NCBI GenBank assembly: GCA_910586405.1
Contig: CAJUII010000040.1
Location: 1-26,304, forward strand
From: an uncultured Lachnospiraceae bacterium
GTDB lineage: Bacteria > Bacillota > Clostridia > Lachnospirales > Lachnospiraceae
Direction of reading: 5' to 3'
DNA: 26,304 bases
Shown: positions 16,025-23,176 of the stretch, one piece after another
How the letters are laid out: each line of letters starts with the position of its first letter
Position numbering within the stretch: the stretch's first letter is position 1
Position numbers and translations under genes: made by a program
The notes under the pieces: model-generated
What the model was told of the DNA's origin: nothing
The model's input: the letters and a program-made list of their open reading frames with translations, nothing else
Database searches by the model: none

Positions 16025-17186
16025 GTGGTTTCGGAATTGGAGAATGCGCAATCGGAAAAAACGGCAGGACAGTGGTTATGGTCAGGTCAAGACCAAGCTG
16101 TTTTTGGTAACAATATTCACCATGTTATTTTCAGTCCTTGGCGCAAGTTTACTGTATGATTTTGTCTTTCGCGGGCGGTTTGCAAACTTTGTGGTTGGAT
16201 TTTTGGACCATGTGATCTATGCAGGAAGAAAGGACGCCTATGAACGCGCACGGGAGACATATCGGCTTTATATACGAAATTACCTAGACTGGTATTTTAT
16301 GGGCGGCATCATGTTTCTGTTCATGATTGCCCAGATGATTTATATCAATAGCTTTATCAAATATTTTTCGGAGATCAACCGCGGCATTGACGCGCTGGTG
16401 ACAGAGAATGCGGGAGATGTCATTCTCTCGCAGGAGCTTGCCGCCACAGAGCGCAAAATCAATTCCATCAAACACACACTAGAGAAGCGAAAGAGTGATG
16501 CGCTGCTTGCCGAGCAGCGCAAAAATGACTTGATTGTCTATCTGGCGCACGACCTCAAAACACCGCTCACAAGCGTGATTGGATATCTGACGCTGCTGCG
16601 CGATGAACCGCAGATTTCACAGGAGCTTCGCTGCCGCTACACGGAGATTGCGCTCGATAAGGCAGAGCGCCTTGAAGAGCTGATCAACGAATTTTTTGAT
16701 ATCACGCGCTTTAACTTGACGGCGCTCACACTCGAAACCGAGCGGCTTCATCTGAGCCGTATGCTCGAGCAGCTCGCAAGTGAGTTTCACCCGATTCTTG
16801 CAGAGCGGGAGCTTCGGTGGAGCTTAAACATTGCACCGGACATTATGCTTGTAGGCGATGCGGACAAGCTTGCGCGCGCGTTTGACAACCTGATTCGAAA
16901 TGCAGTCAACTACAGTTACGCCGGAACGGAAATCAGCCTCTATGCACAGACGGAGGCGGACATGGTGAAAATCATGATAAAAAATAGCGGAAAAACCATT
17001 CCGCCGGACAAACTTTCGCATATCTTTGAGCAGTTTTACAGAGCAGACGCAGCGCGTTCGTCAGCGACTGGCGGCGCGGGGCTTGGACTTGCCATTGCAA
17101 AGGAGATTGTAGAGCTGCACGGGGGCACCATCACCGCGGCGAGTGCGAATGAGTGCACAATCTTTATTGTGACGCTTCCGGCATAG
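16017..17186 (+). CDS. vanS: VanS-type membrane sensor histidine kinase
   Basis: The 389-residue kinase has two membrane helices (about 26-48 and 93-113) around a short outside loop of about 45 residues, a linker, then a HisKA domain. The H-box is VYLAHDLKTPLTSVIGYL (His178). Later come the N-box NLIRNAVNYS (291-300), an F-box region HIFEQFYRAD and the G-box GGAGLGLAIAKE (352-363). It would autophosphorylate and pass phosphate to VanR in response to glycopeptide or cell-wall stress; the ligand cannot be read from sequence. I chose TTG 16017, overlapping the vanR end, because GGGGAGTGGGG precedes it at good spacing. An in-frame ATG at 16044 has only a too-close GGAG. Translational coupling with vanR is likely. 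A terminator lies about 215 bases downstream. Confidence 0.9.
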   Translation: MSEWFRNWRMRNRKKRQDSGYGQVKTKLFLVTIFTMLFSVLGASLLYDFVFRGRFANFVVGFLDHVIYAGRKDAYERARETYRLYIRNYLDWYFMGGIMFLFMIAQMIYINSFIKYFSEINRGIDALVTENAGDVILSQELAATERKINSIKHTLEKRKSDALLAEQRKNDLIVYLAHDLKTPLTSVIGYLTLLRDEPQISQELRCRYTEIALDKAERLEELINEFFDITRFNLTALTLETERLHLSRMLEQLASEFHPILAERELRWSLNIAPDIMLVGDADKLARAFDNLIRNAVNYSYAGTEISLYAQTEADMVKIMIKNSGKTIPPDKLSHIFEQFYRADAARSSATGGAGLGLAIAKEIVELHGGTITAASANECTIFIVTLPA

Positions 17187-17401
17187 ATGCCCGCTGGATA
17201 AATATTGGCGCAAAGTCCGGCAGATGTCCAAATTCAATTTGCCGACAACTTTTTTCCCTGATGAATAAAAATTCGGGGCGACAATTCTACCAAAAAAGAG
17301 CACCAGTGTGTGATCGAAGAATTGCTGTAGGCATCGTAAGGAAATTGTAAGATTTTCGAGAGAAAACTTTGATAAAGGTGATAGAAAGCTGAAAAACATA
17401 G

Positions 17402-17449
17402 AGAAACCTGTTTTGATACAATTACAGTATGAAAACAGGTTTCTTTTTT
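17402..17449 (+). terminator. Terminator after vanRS
   Basis: A 13-bp perfect stem (AGAAACCTGTTTT at 17402-17414 with 17432-17444) is followed by a T-run to 17449. It should stop transcripts from vanRS before vanG. Confidence 0.9.
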
Positions 17450-17488
17450 GATGTGCAGTTTCAGGTACATCAACATATCATCATGAAA

Positions 17489-17505
17489 TCTTAATAGTTC
17501 TTAAT
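17489..17505 (+). promoter_or_regulatory. Candidate VanR operator: direct repeat TCTTAAT with 10-bp period
   Basis: TCTTAAT occurs at 17489-17495 and again at 17499-17505. The pair ends 11 bases before the -35 box of the vanG promoter. OmpR-family regulators usually bind direct repeats about one helical turn apart just upstream of -35, so the position fits a VanR activation site. No binding data are available from sequence alone. Confidence 0.5.
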
Positions 17506-17516
17506 CTTTTGTGGCA

Positions 17517-17545
17517 TTGGAACTTAAAAATTGTTCTGGTATCAT
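17517..17545 (+). promoter_or_regulatory. Candidate promoter of the vanG-vanXY-vanT operon
   Basis: TTGGAA (17517-17522), 17-base spacer, TATCAT (17540-17545) preceded by TGG, an extended -10. Transcription would start near 17552, about 36 bases before the vanG ATG. The imperfect -35 fits an activator-dependent promoter. Confidence 0.6.
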
Positions 17546-17587
17546 TTGGGGATAGATGCTATAAAACAAAAAACAGGAGTGACAGAA

Positions 17588-18658
17588 ATGGAAAATAGAA
17601 AAAATATTGTAGTCTTATTTGGCGGTGCGTCGTCAGAGTATGAGGTGTCCTTGCAGTCCGCGTATGCGGTGATTGGTAATATGGACAGGAAAAAATATAA
17701 TCCTGTGCCGGTCGGAATCACGCGGGAGGGACAGTGGTTTTACTTTACAGGGGAGATGGACAAGCTTCAAAAGGATACGTGGTGCAATGAGAGCGACTGC
17801 GTGCCGGCGCTGCTCTCGCCTGACAGGACGTATCATCATCTGATCCTGTGCCGCGCGCAGTCCATACCGGAAGCGATTCCTGTTGACGCGGTCTTTCCGG
17901 TGCTGCACGGTCGAAACGGCGAAGATGGGACAGTTCAGGGACTTGCAGAGCTTGCGGGGATTCCGCTGGTCGGCTGCGGGACATTGTCCTCCGCGCTGTG
18001 CATGGACAAGGACAGGGCACACCGGCTTGCAGAGCTTGCGGGCGTGCGCGTGCCAAGAGCCATGGTACTGATGGACAATACCGCAGTCAACAAGGCGTGC
18101 GCGTTTGCAGAGAACATTGGATTTCCGGTCTTTGTGAAGCCTGTGAAAGCAGGCTCGTCCTTTGGTGTGACAAAAGTGAGCGCACCGGAACAGCTTGCGC
18201 CAGCCATTGCACTTGCGTTTGATTATGACAATCGTGTCATATTGGAGGAGGCGATTGACGGTTTTGAGGTGGGCTGTGCTGTGTGCGGACGTGATCAGTT
18301 GACTGTCGGGGAAGTTGACGAGATTGAGCTTGACACCGCGGCGTGTGCCAACGGATTTTTTGATTACACGGAGAAGTATACACTCAAGACCTCAGCGATT
18401 CATGTGCCTGCAAGGATTGCGGCGGAGAAGGCACAGGAGATCAAGGAAGCGGCAAAGAGGATTTACCGCGCGCTGGACTGTGACGGCTTTGCGCGGGTGG
18501 ATATGTTTCTGACGCCGGCGGGGGAGATTGTGTTCAATGAGGTCAACACGATACCGGGATTTACCGAGCACAGCCGCTATCCGGGCATGATGCGCGCAGC
18601 AGGGTATGGTTTTGCAGAGGTGGTGGACAGAATTATCGGACAGGCGTTTATGAGCTGA
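17588..18658 (+). CDS. vanG: VanG-type D-alanine--D-serine ligase
   Basis: The 356-residue ATP-grasp ligase has an N-terminal substrate domain starting NIVVLFGGASSEYEVSLQSA, then HGRNGEDGTVQG (108-119), PLVGCGTLSSALCMDKD (126-142), the ATP-binding KPVKAGSSFGVTKV (184-197) and the metal-binding FNEVNTIPGFTEHSRYP (316-332). The omega-loop FFDYTEKYTLKTS (257-269) is the VanG/D-Ala-D-Ser form rather than the EAKY-type Ddl or the VanA D-lactate form. Function: ATP-dependent joining of D-Ala to D-Ser, giving peptidoglycan precursors that bind vancomycin poorly. A short extra segment (about 249-255) just before the omega-loop seems to be an insertion relative to the VanG I remember. ATG 17588 has ACAGGAGTGA upstream; the frame's earlier start at 17531 lies in the promoter. 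The stop overlaps a downstream ATG at 18658. Confidence 0.92.
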   Translation: MENRKNIVVLFGGASSEYEVSLQSAYAVIGNMDRKKYNPVPVGITREGQWFYFTGEMDKLQKDTWCNESDCVPALLSPDRTYHHLILCRAQSIPEAIPVDAVFPVLHGRNGEDGTVQGLAELAGIPLVGCGTLSSALCMDKDRAHRLAELAGVRVPRAMVLMDNTAVNKACAFAENIGFPVFVKPVKAGSSFGVTKVSAPEQLAPAIALAFDYDNRVILEEAIDGFEVGCAVCGRDQLTVGEVDEIELDTAACANGFFDYTEKYTLKTSAIHVPARIAAEKAQEIKEAAKRIYRALDCDGFARVDMFLTPAGEIVFNEVNTIPGFTEHSRYPGMMRAAGYGFAEVVDRIIGQAFMS

Positions 18659-18681
18659 TGTTTATGGTATGGGGGGATACT

Positions 18682-19446
18682 ATGCAAACAATCATTTTAA
18701 AAACAGATGACATACATCGTGGATATTTGATTTTAGTAAATCCAGAATATCCATATCAGGAAGCATCCACGGATTTGTGCAGCGTCGGCACATGGGAGGG
18801 GGAAGAGATTTTATATGAGCGTACAGCGGCAGGCGCACTGAAAAATCTGATACACGAAATCGGCGGGGCAGGTCAGATTGTGCCGGTGAGCGCATGGCGT
18901 TCCATGGCAGAGCAGCAGAAGATATGGGATGATTCATTGGCGGAAAATGGGTTGGAATTTACACAGAATTATGTTGCAGTTCCCGGGCACAGCGAGCACC
19001 AGACGGGGCTTGCCATAGATCTTGCGCTAAATAAGCCGGAGATTGACTTTATTCGTCCCGATTTTCCATATGAGGGCATCTGTCAGACATTCCGCCAAAG
19101 AGCAGCAGCGCATGGATTTGTAGAGCGGTATCAAGAGGGCAAACAAGCTATTACAGGGATTGAACATGAGCCGTGGCATTTTCGGTATGTGGGGACACCA
19201 CACGCCGAAATCATGACGCAAATGGGTATGGCGCTTGAGGAGTATTTTGAGTTTTTGAAAAATTACCGCTATGGAGAGAAATCTTATATCGCAGAACGAA
19301 AACAGGGAGAGCGGTATGCAGTTTCTTTTGTCAGGGCAGATGAGATGGACGGGGCAGTGGAGCTTGAAGTTGATGGACTGCGCCCGTACAGTATATCAGG
19401 CAATAATTGTGATGGATTTGTTGTGACAGAATACTGCAAAAGATGA
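18682..19446 (+). CDS. vanXY: VanXY-type D,D-dipeptidase/D,D-carboxypeptidase
   Basis: The 254-residue zinc peptidase of the M15 (VanY/VanX) family has the motif SEHQTGLAID with zinc ligands His106 and Asp113. Further on are catalytic Glu163 and third zinc ligand His166 in EHEPWHFRYVG. The N-terminal ILKTDDIHRGYLILVN is typical of VanXY. No signal peptide or membrane segment is present, so it acts in the cytoplasm. There it would hydrolyse D-Ala-D-Ala and trim terminal D-Ala from precursors so that D-Ser-ended ones prevail. Length equals the usual VanXY of vanG clusters. I prefer ATG 18682, preceded by GGGGGGAT. An in-frame ATG at 18658 overlaps the vanG stop (TGATG) but lacks a ribosome site; coupling through it remains possible. 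The vanT gene follows after 71 bases. Confidence 0.9.
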   Translation: MQTIILKTDDIHRGYLILVNPEYPYQEASTDLCSVGTWEGEEILYERTAAGALKNLIHEIGGAGQIVPVSAWRSMAEQQKIWDDSLAENGLEFTQNYVAVPGHSEHQTGLAIDLALNKPEIDFIRPDFPYEGICQTFRQRAAAHGFVERYQEGKQAITGIEHEPWHFRYVGTPHAEIMTQMGMALEEYFEFLKNYRYGEKSYIAERKQGERYAVSFVRADEMDGAVELEVDGLRPYSISGNNCDGFVVTEYCKR

Positions 19447-19517
19447 GCTGTCAGTAGAAAAATGACATATGTGTCAGAAAGAAAGGTTTATTCTATGGAT
19501 CAGAAAGAGGGAAAACA

Positions 19518-21677
19518 ATGAGAGCAGAGAGCAAAAGTTACACAGGGATAGACTGTTTTCGAATGATTGCAGCAGTATTGATCATTGCAATTCACACATC
19601 GCCGCTTGGCACCTACAGCGAATTGGGAGATTTTATTCTGACGCGTGTGATTGCCCGCGTGGCAGTCCCGTTCTTTTTTATGACATCTGGCTTCTTTCTG
19701 ATTTCCAGATACAACTACAAATCCGAAAAATTCATGAAGTTTATTAAAAAGACGGCGCTGATCTACGGGGCGGTAATTGTGCTCTACATACCCATCAACA
19801 TCTACAATGGCTATTTTAAGATGGAAAATCTGCTCCCGAATCTGATAAAGGATATCGTTTTTGACGGGACACTGTATCACCTGTGGTATCTGCCTGCGTC
19901 GCTTGCAGGCGGTGCGCTTGCTTGGGTGCTGGTGCGAAAGAGTGGCTTTCACAGAGCGCTTGCAGTGACGGCCGTGTTATATCTCATAGGTTTGTTTGGC
20001 GATAGTTATTATGGACTGGCAGAAAATGTGCCTGTTCTTGGCGGATTTTATACGCTTTGGTTTCAGGTGTCGGATTACACCAGAAACGGCATTTTCTTTG
20101 CGCCTGTCTTTTTCGTCTTAGGCGGGTGGATTGCGGACGCGCAGACGCGCATAAGACCAGCGGTGTCATGGACAATGTGCATTGTGATGTTATTGTTTAT
20201 GCTGGCAGAGGGATTGCTTTTACATCATTTTCAAGTGCAGCGTCATGATAGTATGTATTTATTTTTGCTGCCCTGTATGTATTTTTTGTTTCAGGCACTG
20301 CTGTCTTTTCGGGGAAAACGCCATGTCTGGCTGCGCGATGTCTCGCTTCTTGTCTACAGTATTCACCCGATGATGATTGTGGTCATACGGCTTGCCGCAA
20401 AGGTGCTTCATTTGCAGACGCTTCTTGTGGAGAACAGCATCGTGCATTTTCTTGCAGTAACTGTGACATCGGTGTCATTTAGTGTGGCGGCAACAGCATG
20501 TTGGCAGCGGTTTGGACGCAGAAAAAACGAGCGGCACAAGGGCGCAGATAGGGCGTACATTGAAATCAATCTGAAGAATCTTACGCACAATGTACAGGTA
20601 TTGCGCGAGGCAATGCCGCCCAAATGCGAGTTGATGGCAGTCGTGAAGGCGCAGGCTTACGGACATGGCATGTACGAGATTGCGGCGCATTTGGACAGAA
20701 TCGGCGTCAGAGCGTTTGCCGTTGCGACCGTTGAGGAGGGGATTGCGCTGCGCAGATTTGGCGTTCGCGGTGAGCTTCTGATCTTGGGCTGCACGCCGCC
20801 CGAGCGGGCAAATGAGCTTCGCCGGTATGATCTTTCGCAGACGCTGGTTGATTATGATTATGCGTGCAGGCTGAATGCGCAGGGCGTTCAGGTTAAAGCA
20901 CACATTAAATTAGACACAGGAATGCACCGTCTGGGATTTTGGGTGCCTGTGGAGAGTGATACTGGAAAAGAAGTACAGAAGCTCTCGCGGGTGTTTGCAA
21001 TGAAAAATCTTATCATCAATGGAATTTACACACATCTGTGCGTGGCGGACAGTCAGGACGAGAAGGATATCCTGTTCACCAGACAGCAGATTGCAAGATT
21101 TTATAAAGTGGTAAACAGGCTGAAAAAACAGGGCATACACATTCCGAAAACTCATATTCAGAGCAGCTATGGCCTCTTGAATTACCCGGAACTCAAGTGC
21201 AGTTATGTCAGGGCAGGCATTGCGCTGTACGGCGTTTTGAGTACGCCAGATGCACAGACAAAGCTGCATCTGAACCTCAAACCAGTCCTTTCTCTGAAAG
21301 CACAGATTGTTTTGATACGAAAGGTAAGACAGGGAGACAGTGTCGGTTATGGCAGAGATTTTGTGGCGGACAGAGACAGCCGCATTGCCATCGTGTCGAT
21401 CGGCTACGCAGATGGCTTGCCGAGAATTTTGTCCGGCAGAGGACACAATGTATTGATCAACGGACAGCAGGCGCCGATTGTCGGAAGGGTTTGTATGGAT
21501 CAGCTTGCGGTTGACATTACAGCGCTTTCCAATGTGAGCGTGGGCATGACCGTCACGCTGATCGGCAGGGACGGCGATCGGGAAATCGCCGCGCCGGTGG
21601 TGGCGGAGCAGGCGCAGAGCATCACAAACGAACTGTTAAGCCGCATGGGCGCGAGGGTTGTGGTGAGGGAGATTTGA
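19518..21677 (+). CDS. vanT: VanT-type membrane serine racemase (acyltransferase-like membrane domain + PLP racemase)
   Basis: The 719-residue fusion has an N-terminal membrane domain (about 8-335, ten or so helices) of the acyltransferase-3 type, starting GIDCFRMIAAVLIIAIH. A cytoplasmic alanine-racemase-like domain follows (about 345-719). PLP lysine Lys377 lies in VVKAQAYGHG; catalytic Tyr630 in SIGYADGLPR; GRVCMDQL and the substrate-side RAGIALYG are present. VanT makes D-Ser from L-Ser for the VanG ligase, and the membrane domain is thought to aid serine uptake. The racemase motif reads KAQAYG instead of the common KANAYG. ATG 19518 has AGAGGGA upstream. It closes the vanG-vanXY-vanT operon; no clear terminator follows, and a new promoter begins 11 bases downstream. 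Confidence 0.94.
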   Translation: MRAESKSYTGIDCFRMIAAVLIIAIHTSPLGTYSELGDFILTRVIARVAVPFFFMTSGFFLISRYNYKSEKFMKFIKKTALIYGAVIVLYIPINIYNGYFKMENLLPNLIKDIVFDGTLYHLWYLPASLAGGALAWVLVRKSGFHRALAVTAVLYLIGLFGDSYYGLAENVPVLGGFYTLWFQVSDYTRNGIFFAPVFFVLGGWIADAQTRIRPAVSWTMCIVMLLFMLAEGLLLHHFQVQRHDSMYLFLLPCMYFLFQALLSFRGKRHVWLRDVSLLVYSIHPMMIVVIRLAAKVLHLQTLLVENSIVHFLAVTVTSVSFSVAATACWQRFGRRKNERHKGADRAYIEINLKNLTHNVQVLREAMPPKCELMAVVKAQAYGHGMYEIAAHLDRIGVRAFAVATVEEGIALRRFGVRGELLILGCTPPERANELRRYDLSQTLVDYDYACRLNAQGVQVKAHIKLDTGMHRLGFWVPVESDTGKEVQKLSRVFAMKNLIINGIYTHLCVADSQDEKDILFTRQQIARFYKVVNRLKKQGIHIPKTHIQSSYGLLNYPELKCSYVRAGIALYGVLSTPDAQTKLHLNLKPVLSLKAQIVLIRKVRQGDSVGYGRDFVADRDSRIAIVSIGYADGLPRILSGRGHNVLINGQQAPIVGRVCMDQLAVDITALSNVSVGMTVTLIGRDGDREIAAPVVAEQAQSITNELLSRMGARVVVREI

Positions 21678-21688
21678 GCGTACAGCGC

Positions 21689-21717
21689 TTGATTTTTTGG
21701 TACAATATCGGTATGAT
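21689..21717 (+). promoter_or_regulatory. Promoter for the first GNAT gene
   Basis: TTGATT (21689-21694), 17-base spacer, TATGAT (21712-21717), about 44 bases before the ATG at 21762. Confidence 0.6.
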
Positions 21718-21761
21718 AATATGGAGGGTGATAGCAAAACGGATTGGAGGAACGAAGGGAA

Positions 21762-22289
21762 ATGGAATTAATACACTGTAAAGACGAACATCTGGATTTG
21801 GTATCCGATATGTATAGCAGCGTCGTGCGGCATTTGCTGGAAAATATCAACTATCCCAATTGGTCGATGGCGTATCCTTGCAGGGAGAGCGTGAGAGAAG
21901 CGATCGCGCAGGGCGGGCAGTACGCTTGTGTAGAGAATGGCAGCGTGCTTGGCGCCTTTGTGCTGAACGACAATCCCGGCGGCAATTATGAAGCGGGTGA
22001 CTGGCGTGTTTCATTAAAGCGTGGCGAATTTCTAGTGATTCACACGCTCGCTGTAGCGCCGTCAGCGGGACGCAGAGGAATCGGCGGATATATGGTTGAC
22101 TGCTGCATTGCGCTTGCCCGCCGCAAGGGATACCGGGCAATCCGGCTTGATGTTGTCCCGGGAAACGTCCCAGCGCAACGCCTGTATCAAGGAAAAGGCT
22201 TTACCTTTGCAGGAGCAAGAGATTTGTTGCGAGGAATCGACGAGATTCCGCTGTTTGAATTGTATGAATTGAACTTTGAAACGGTATAA
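21762..22289 (+). CDS. GNAT-family N-acetyltransferase, copy 1
   Basis: The 175-residue protein has the GNAT fold landmarks: beta4 FLVIHTLAVAPSAG (about 91-104), the acetyl-CoA pyrophosphate loop GRRGIGGYMVD, and the C-terminal NVPAQRLYQGKGFTFAG typical of motif B. It would transfer an acetyl group from acetyl-CoA to an amine; the acceptor cannot be told. The chosen ATG at 21762 has AAGGGA nearby and GGAGG further up; TTG 21744 in the same frame is the alternative. It lies just after vanT but has its own promoter, so membership of the van operon is doubtful. It does not look like a known aminoglycoside acetyltransferase. Confidence 0.8.
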   Translation: MELIHCKDEHLDLVSDMYSSVVRHLLENINYPNWSMAYPCRESVREAIAQGGQYACVENGSVLGAFVLNDNPGGNYEAGDWRVSLKRGEFLVIHTLAVAPSAGRRGIGGYMVDCCIALARRKGYRAIRLDVVPGNVPAQRLYQGKGFTFAGARDLLRGIDEIPLFELYELNFETV

Positions 22290-22300
22290 GATACTTTATG

Positions 22301-22323
22301 AAAGGCAGATATTAGTTGCCTTT
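22301..22323 (+). terminator. Weak hairpin after the first GNAT gene
   Basis: AAAGGCA (22301-22307) pairs with TGCCTTT (22317-22323), loop of 9. Only three T residues end the stem, so termination would be weak. Confidence 0.35.
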
Positions 22324-22394
22324 AGCTGTCGTTGTCGTTTGATGACATGATAGTGCAATACTGTTATTTTGTCAGCATAGATAGGGGGATTTAG

Positions 22395-23093
22395 ATGGAA
22401 ATCCATAAAATCGCAGTCCTGTCAGATACACATGGACTGCTTCGCCCAGAAGTCACAAAACTCGCACAATCCTGCGAGATCATTCTGCACGCAGGAGATT
22501 TTGACAACCAGAAGGTGTTAGAGGAGTTAAAGGCAGTTGCGCCGGTCTATGCAGTGCGCGGAAATAATGACAGAGGCTGGGCGGCAAATCTTGGCAAGGA
22601 ACTTGAAATCACGCTGTTTGGACTGCGCATTTACATGGTGCACAACATCAAGCACCTTCAAAAAGACTTGAGCGGAATTGACATCATCGTCTACGGTCAC
22701 TCACATAAGTATGAGGAGAGGAGAGACGGCGGGATATGCTATTTGAATCCGGGAAGCTGCGGACCGAGACGCTTTCGGCTGCCGGTGACAATGGCTGTCC
22801 TAGAGGTTGAGGAGGGAGAACGCGTCTGGCAGTTCAGAAAGATAGATTTAACAGAGCATACAGAAAGCAGGCCTGTCCGCGGCGTCACCGAGGGCAGTCT
22901 CAAATCCACGGTGGAAATCATTCTGCGTGAAATGCGTGCGGGGCACAAAGTAGACTGGATTGCGAAGAAGCTGGGCGTGGAGTGTGCCTTTGTAGAGCAG
23001 GTGTGCCGCATCTATGTGACGCACCCGGGCGTCGATGCGCAGGGGATTGTGGATAAAATGGAGGTCAGCGCTTTGTTTGAGCGTACTTTTTGA
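22395..23093 (+). CDS. YfcE/MJ0936-type metallophosphoesterase with extra C-terminal domain
   Basis: The first 155 or so residues form a small calcineurin-type phosphoesterase with the complete metal set: Asp11 and His13 (SDTHG), Asp35 (HAGDFD), Asn58 (GNND), His83 (MVHN), His102 and His104 (YGHSH). Small YfcE-type enzymes hydrolyse phosphodiesters in vitro; the physiological substrate is generally unknown. Residues about 160-232 are an added domain, predicted helical (STVEIILREMRAGHKVDWIA, then KKLGVECAFVEQVCRIY), which reads like a helix-turn-helix. It could recruit the enzyme to nucleic acid or mediate dimerisation; this is inference. ATG 22395 has AGGGGG upstream. A weak possible promoter (TTGATG 22339-22344, TGTTAT 22362-22367, 17 apart) precedes it. 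Confidence 0.85.
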   Translation: MEIHKIAVLSDTHGLLRPEVTKLAQSCEIILHAGDFDNQKVLEELKAVAPVYAVRGNNDRGWAANLGKELEITLFGLRIYMVHNIKHLQKDLSGIDIIVYGHSHKYEERRDGGICYLNPGSCGPRRFRLPVTMAVLEVEEGERVWQFRKIDLTEHTESRPVRGVTEGSLKSTVEIILREMRAGHKVDWIAKKLGVECAFVEQVCRIYVTHPGVDAQGIVDKMEVSALFERTF

Positions 23094-23176
23094 CGAAAGT
23101 GTTACAAAATTATTGAAGCAATACGCCTGTGGGCAGAACAGTAAAACTATTCATTCCAAACAAGGGAGGGTGTCGT

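Larger units (their letters stand above)
17187..17587 (+). other. Intergenic control region between vanS and vanG
   Basis: This 401-base gene-free stretch holds, in order: about 215 bases in which I see no gene, an intrinsic terminator (17402-17449), a 10-bp-period direct repeat (17489-17505), and a promoter with an extended -10 box (17517-17545). The layout isolates the vanRS transcript from the resistance genes and gives the latter their own switch. Confidence 0.75.

Noticed and set aside
17187..17401. Possible missing vanU or vanW gene between vanS and vanG
   Set aside because: No frame with a ribosome site and VanU/VanW-like sequence is present; only a short chance frame (17153-17350) overlaps the vanS end.
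15332..21677. VanA/VanB-type (D-lactate) operon
   Set aside because: No vanH dehydrogenase or separate vanX is present, the ligase omega-loop is of the D-Ser type, and a serine racemase completes the set.
21762..22289. GNAT as an aminoglycoside-resistance member of the van cluster
   Set aside because: It has its own promoter and no similarity that I recognise to aminoglycoside acetyltransferases; adjacency to vanT alone is not evidence.
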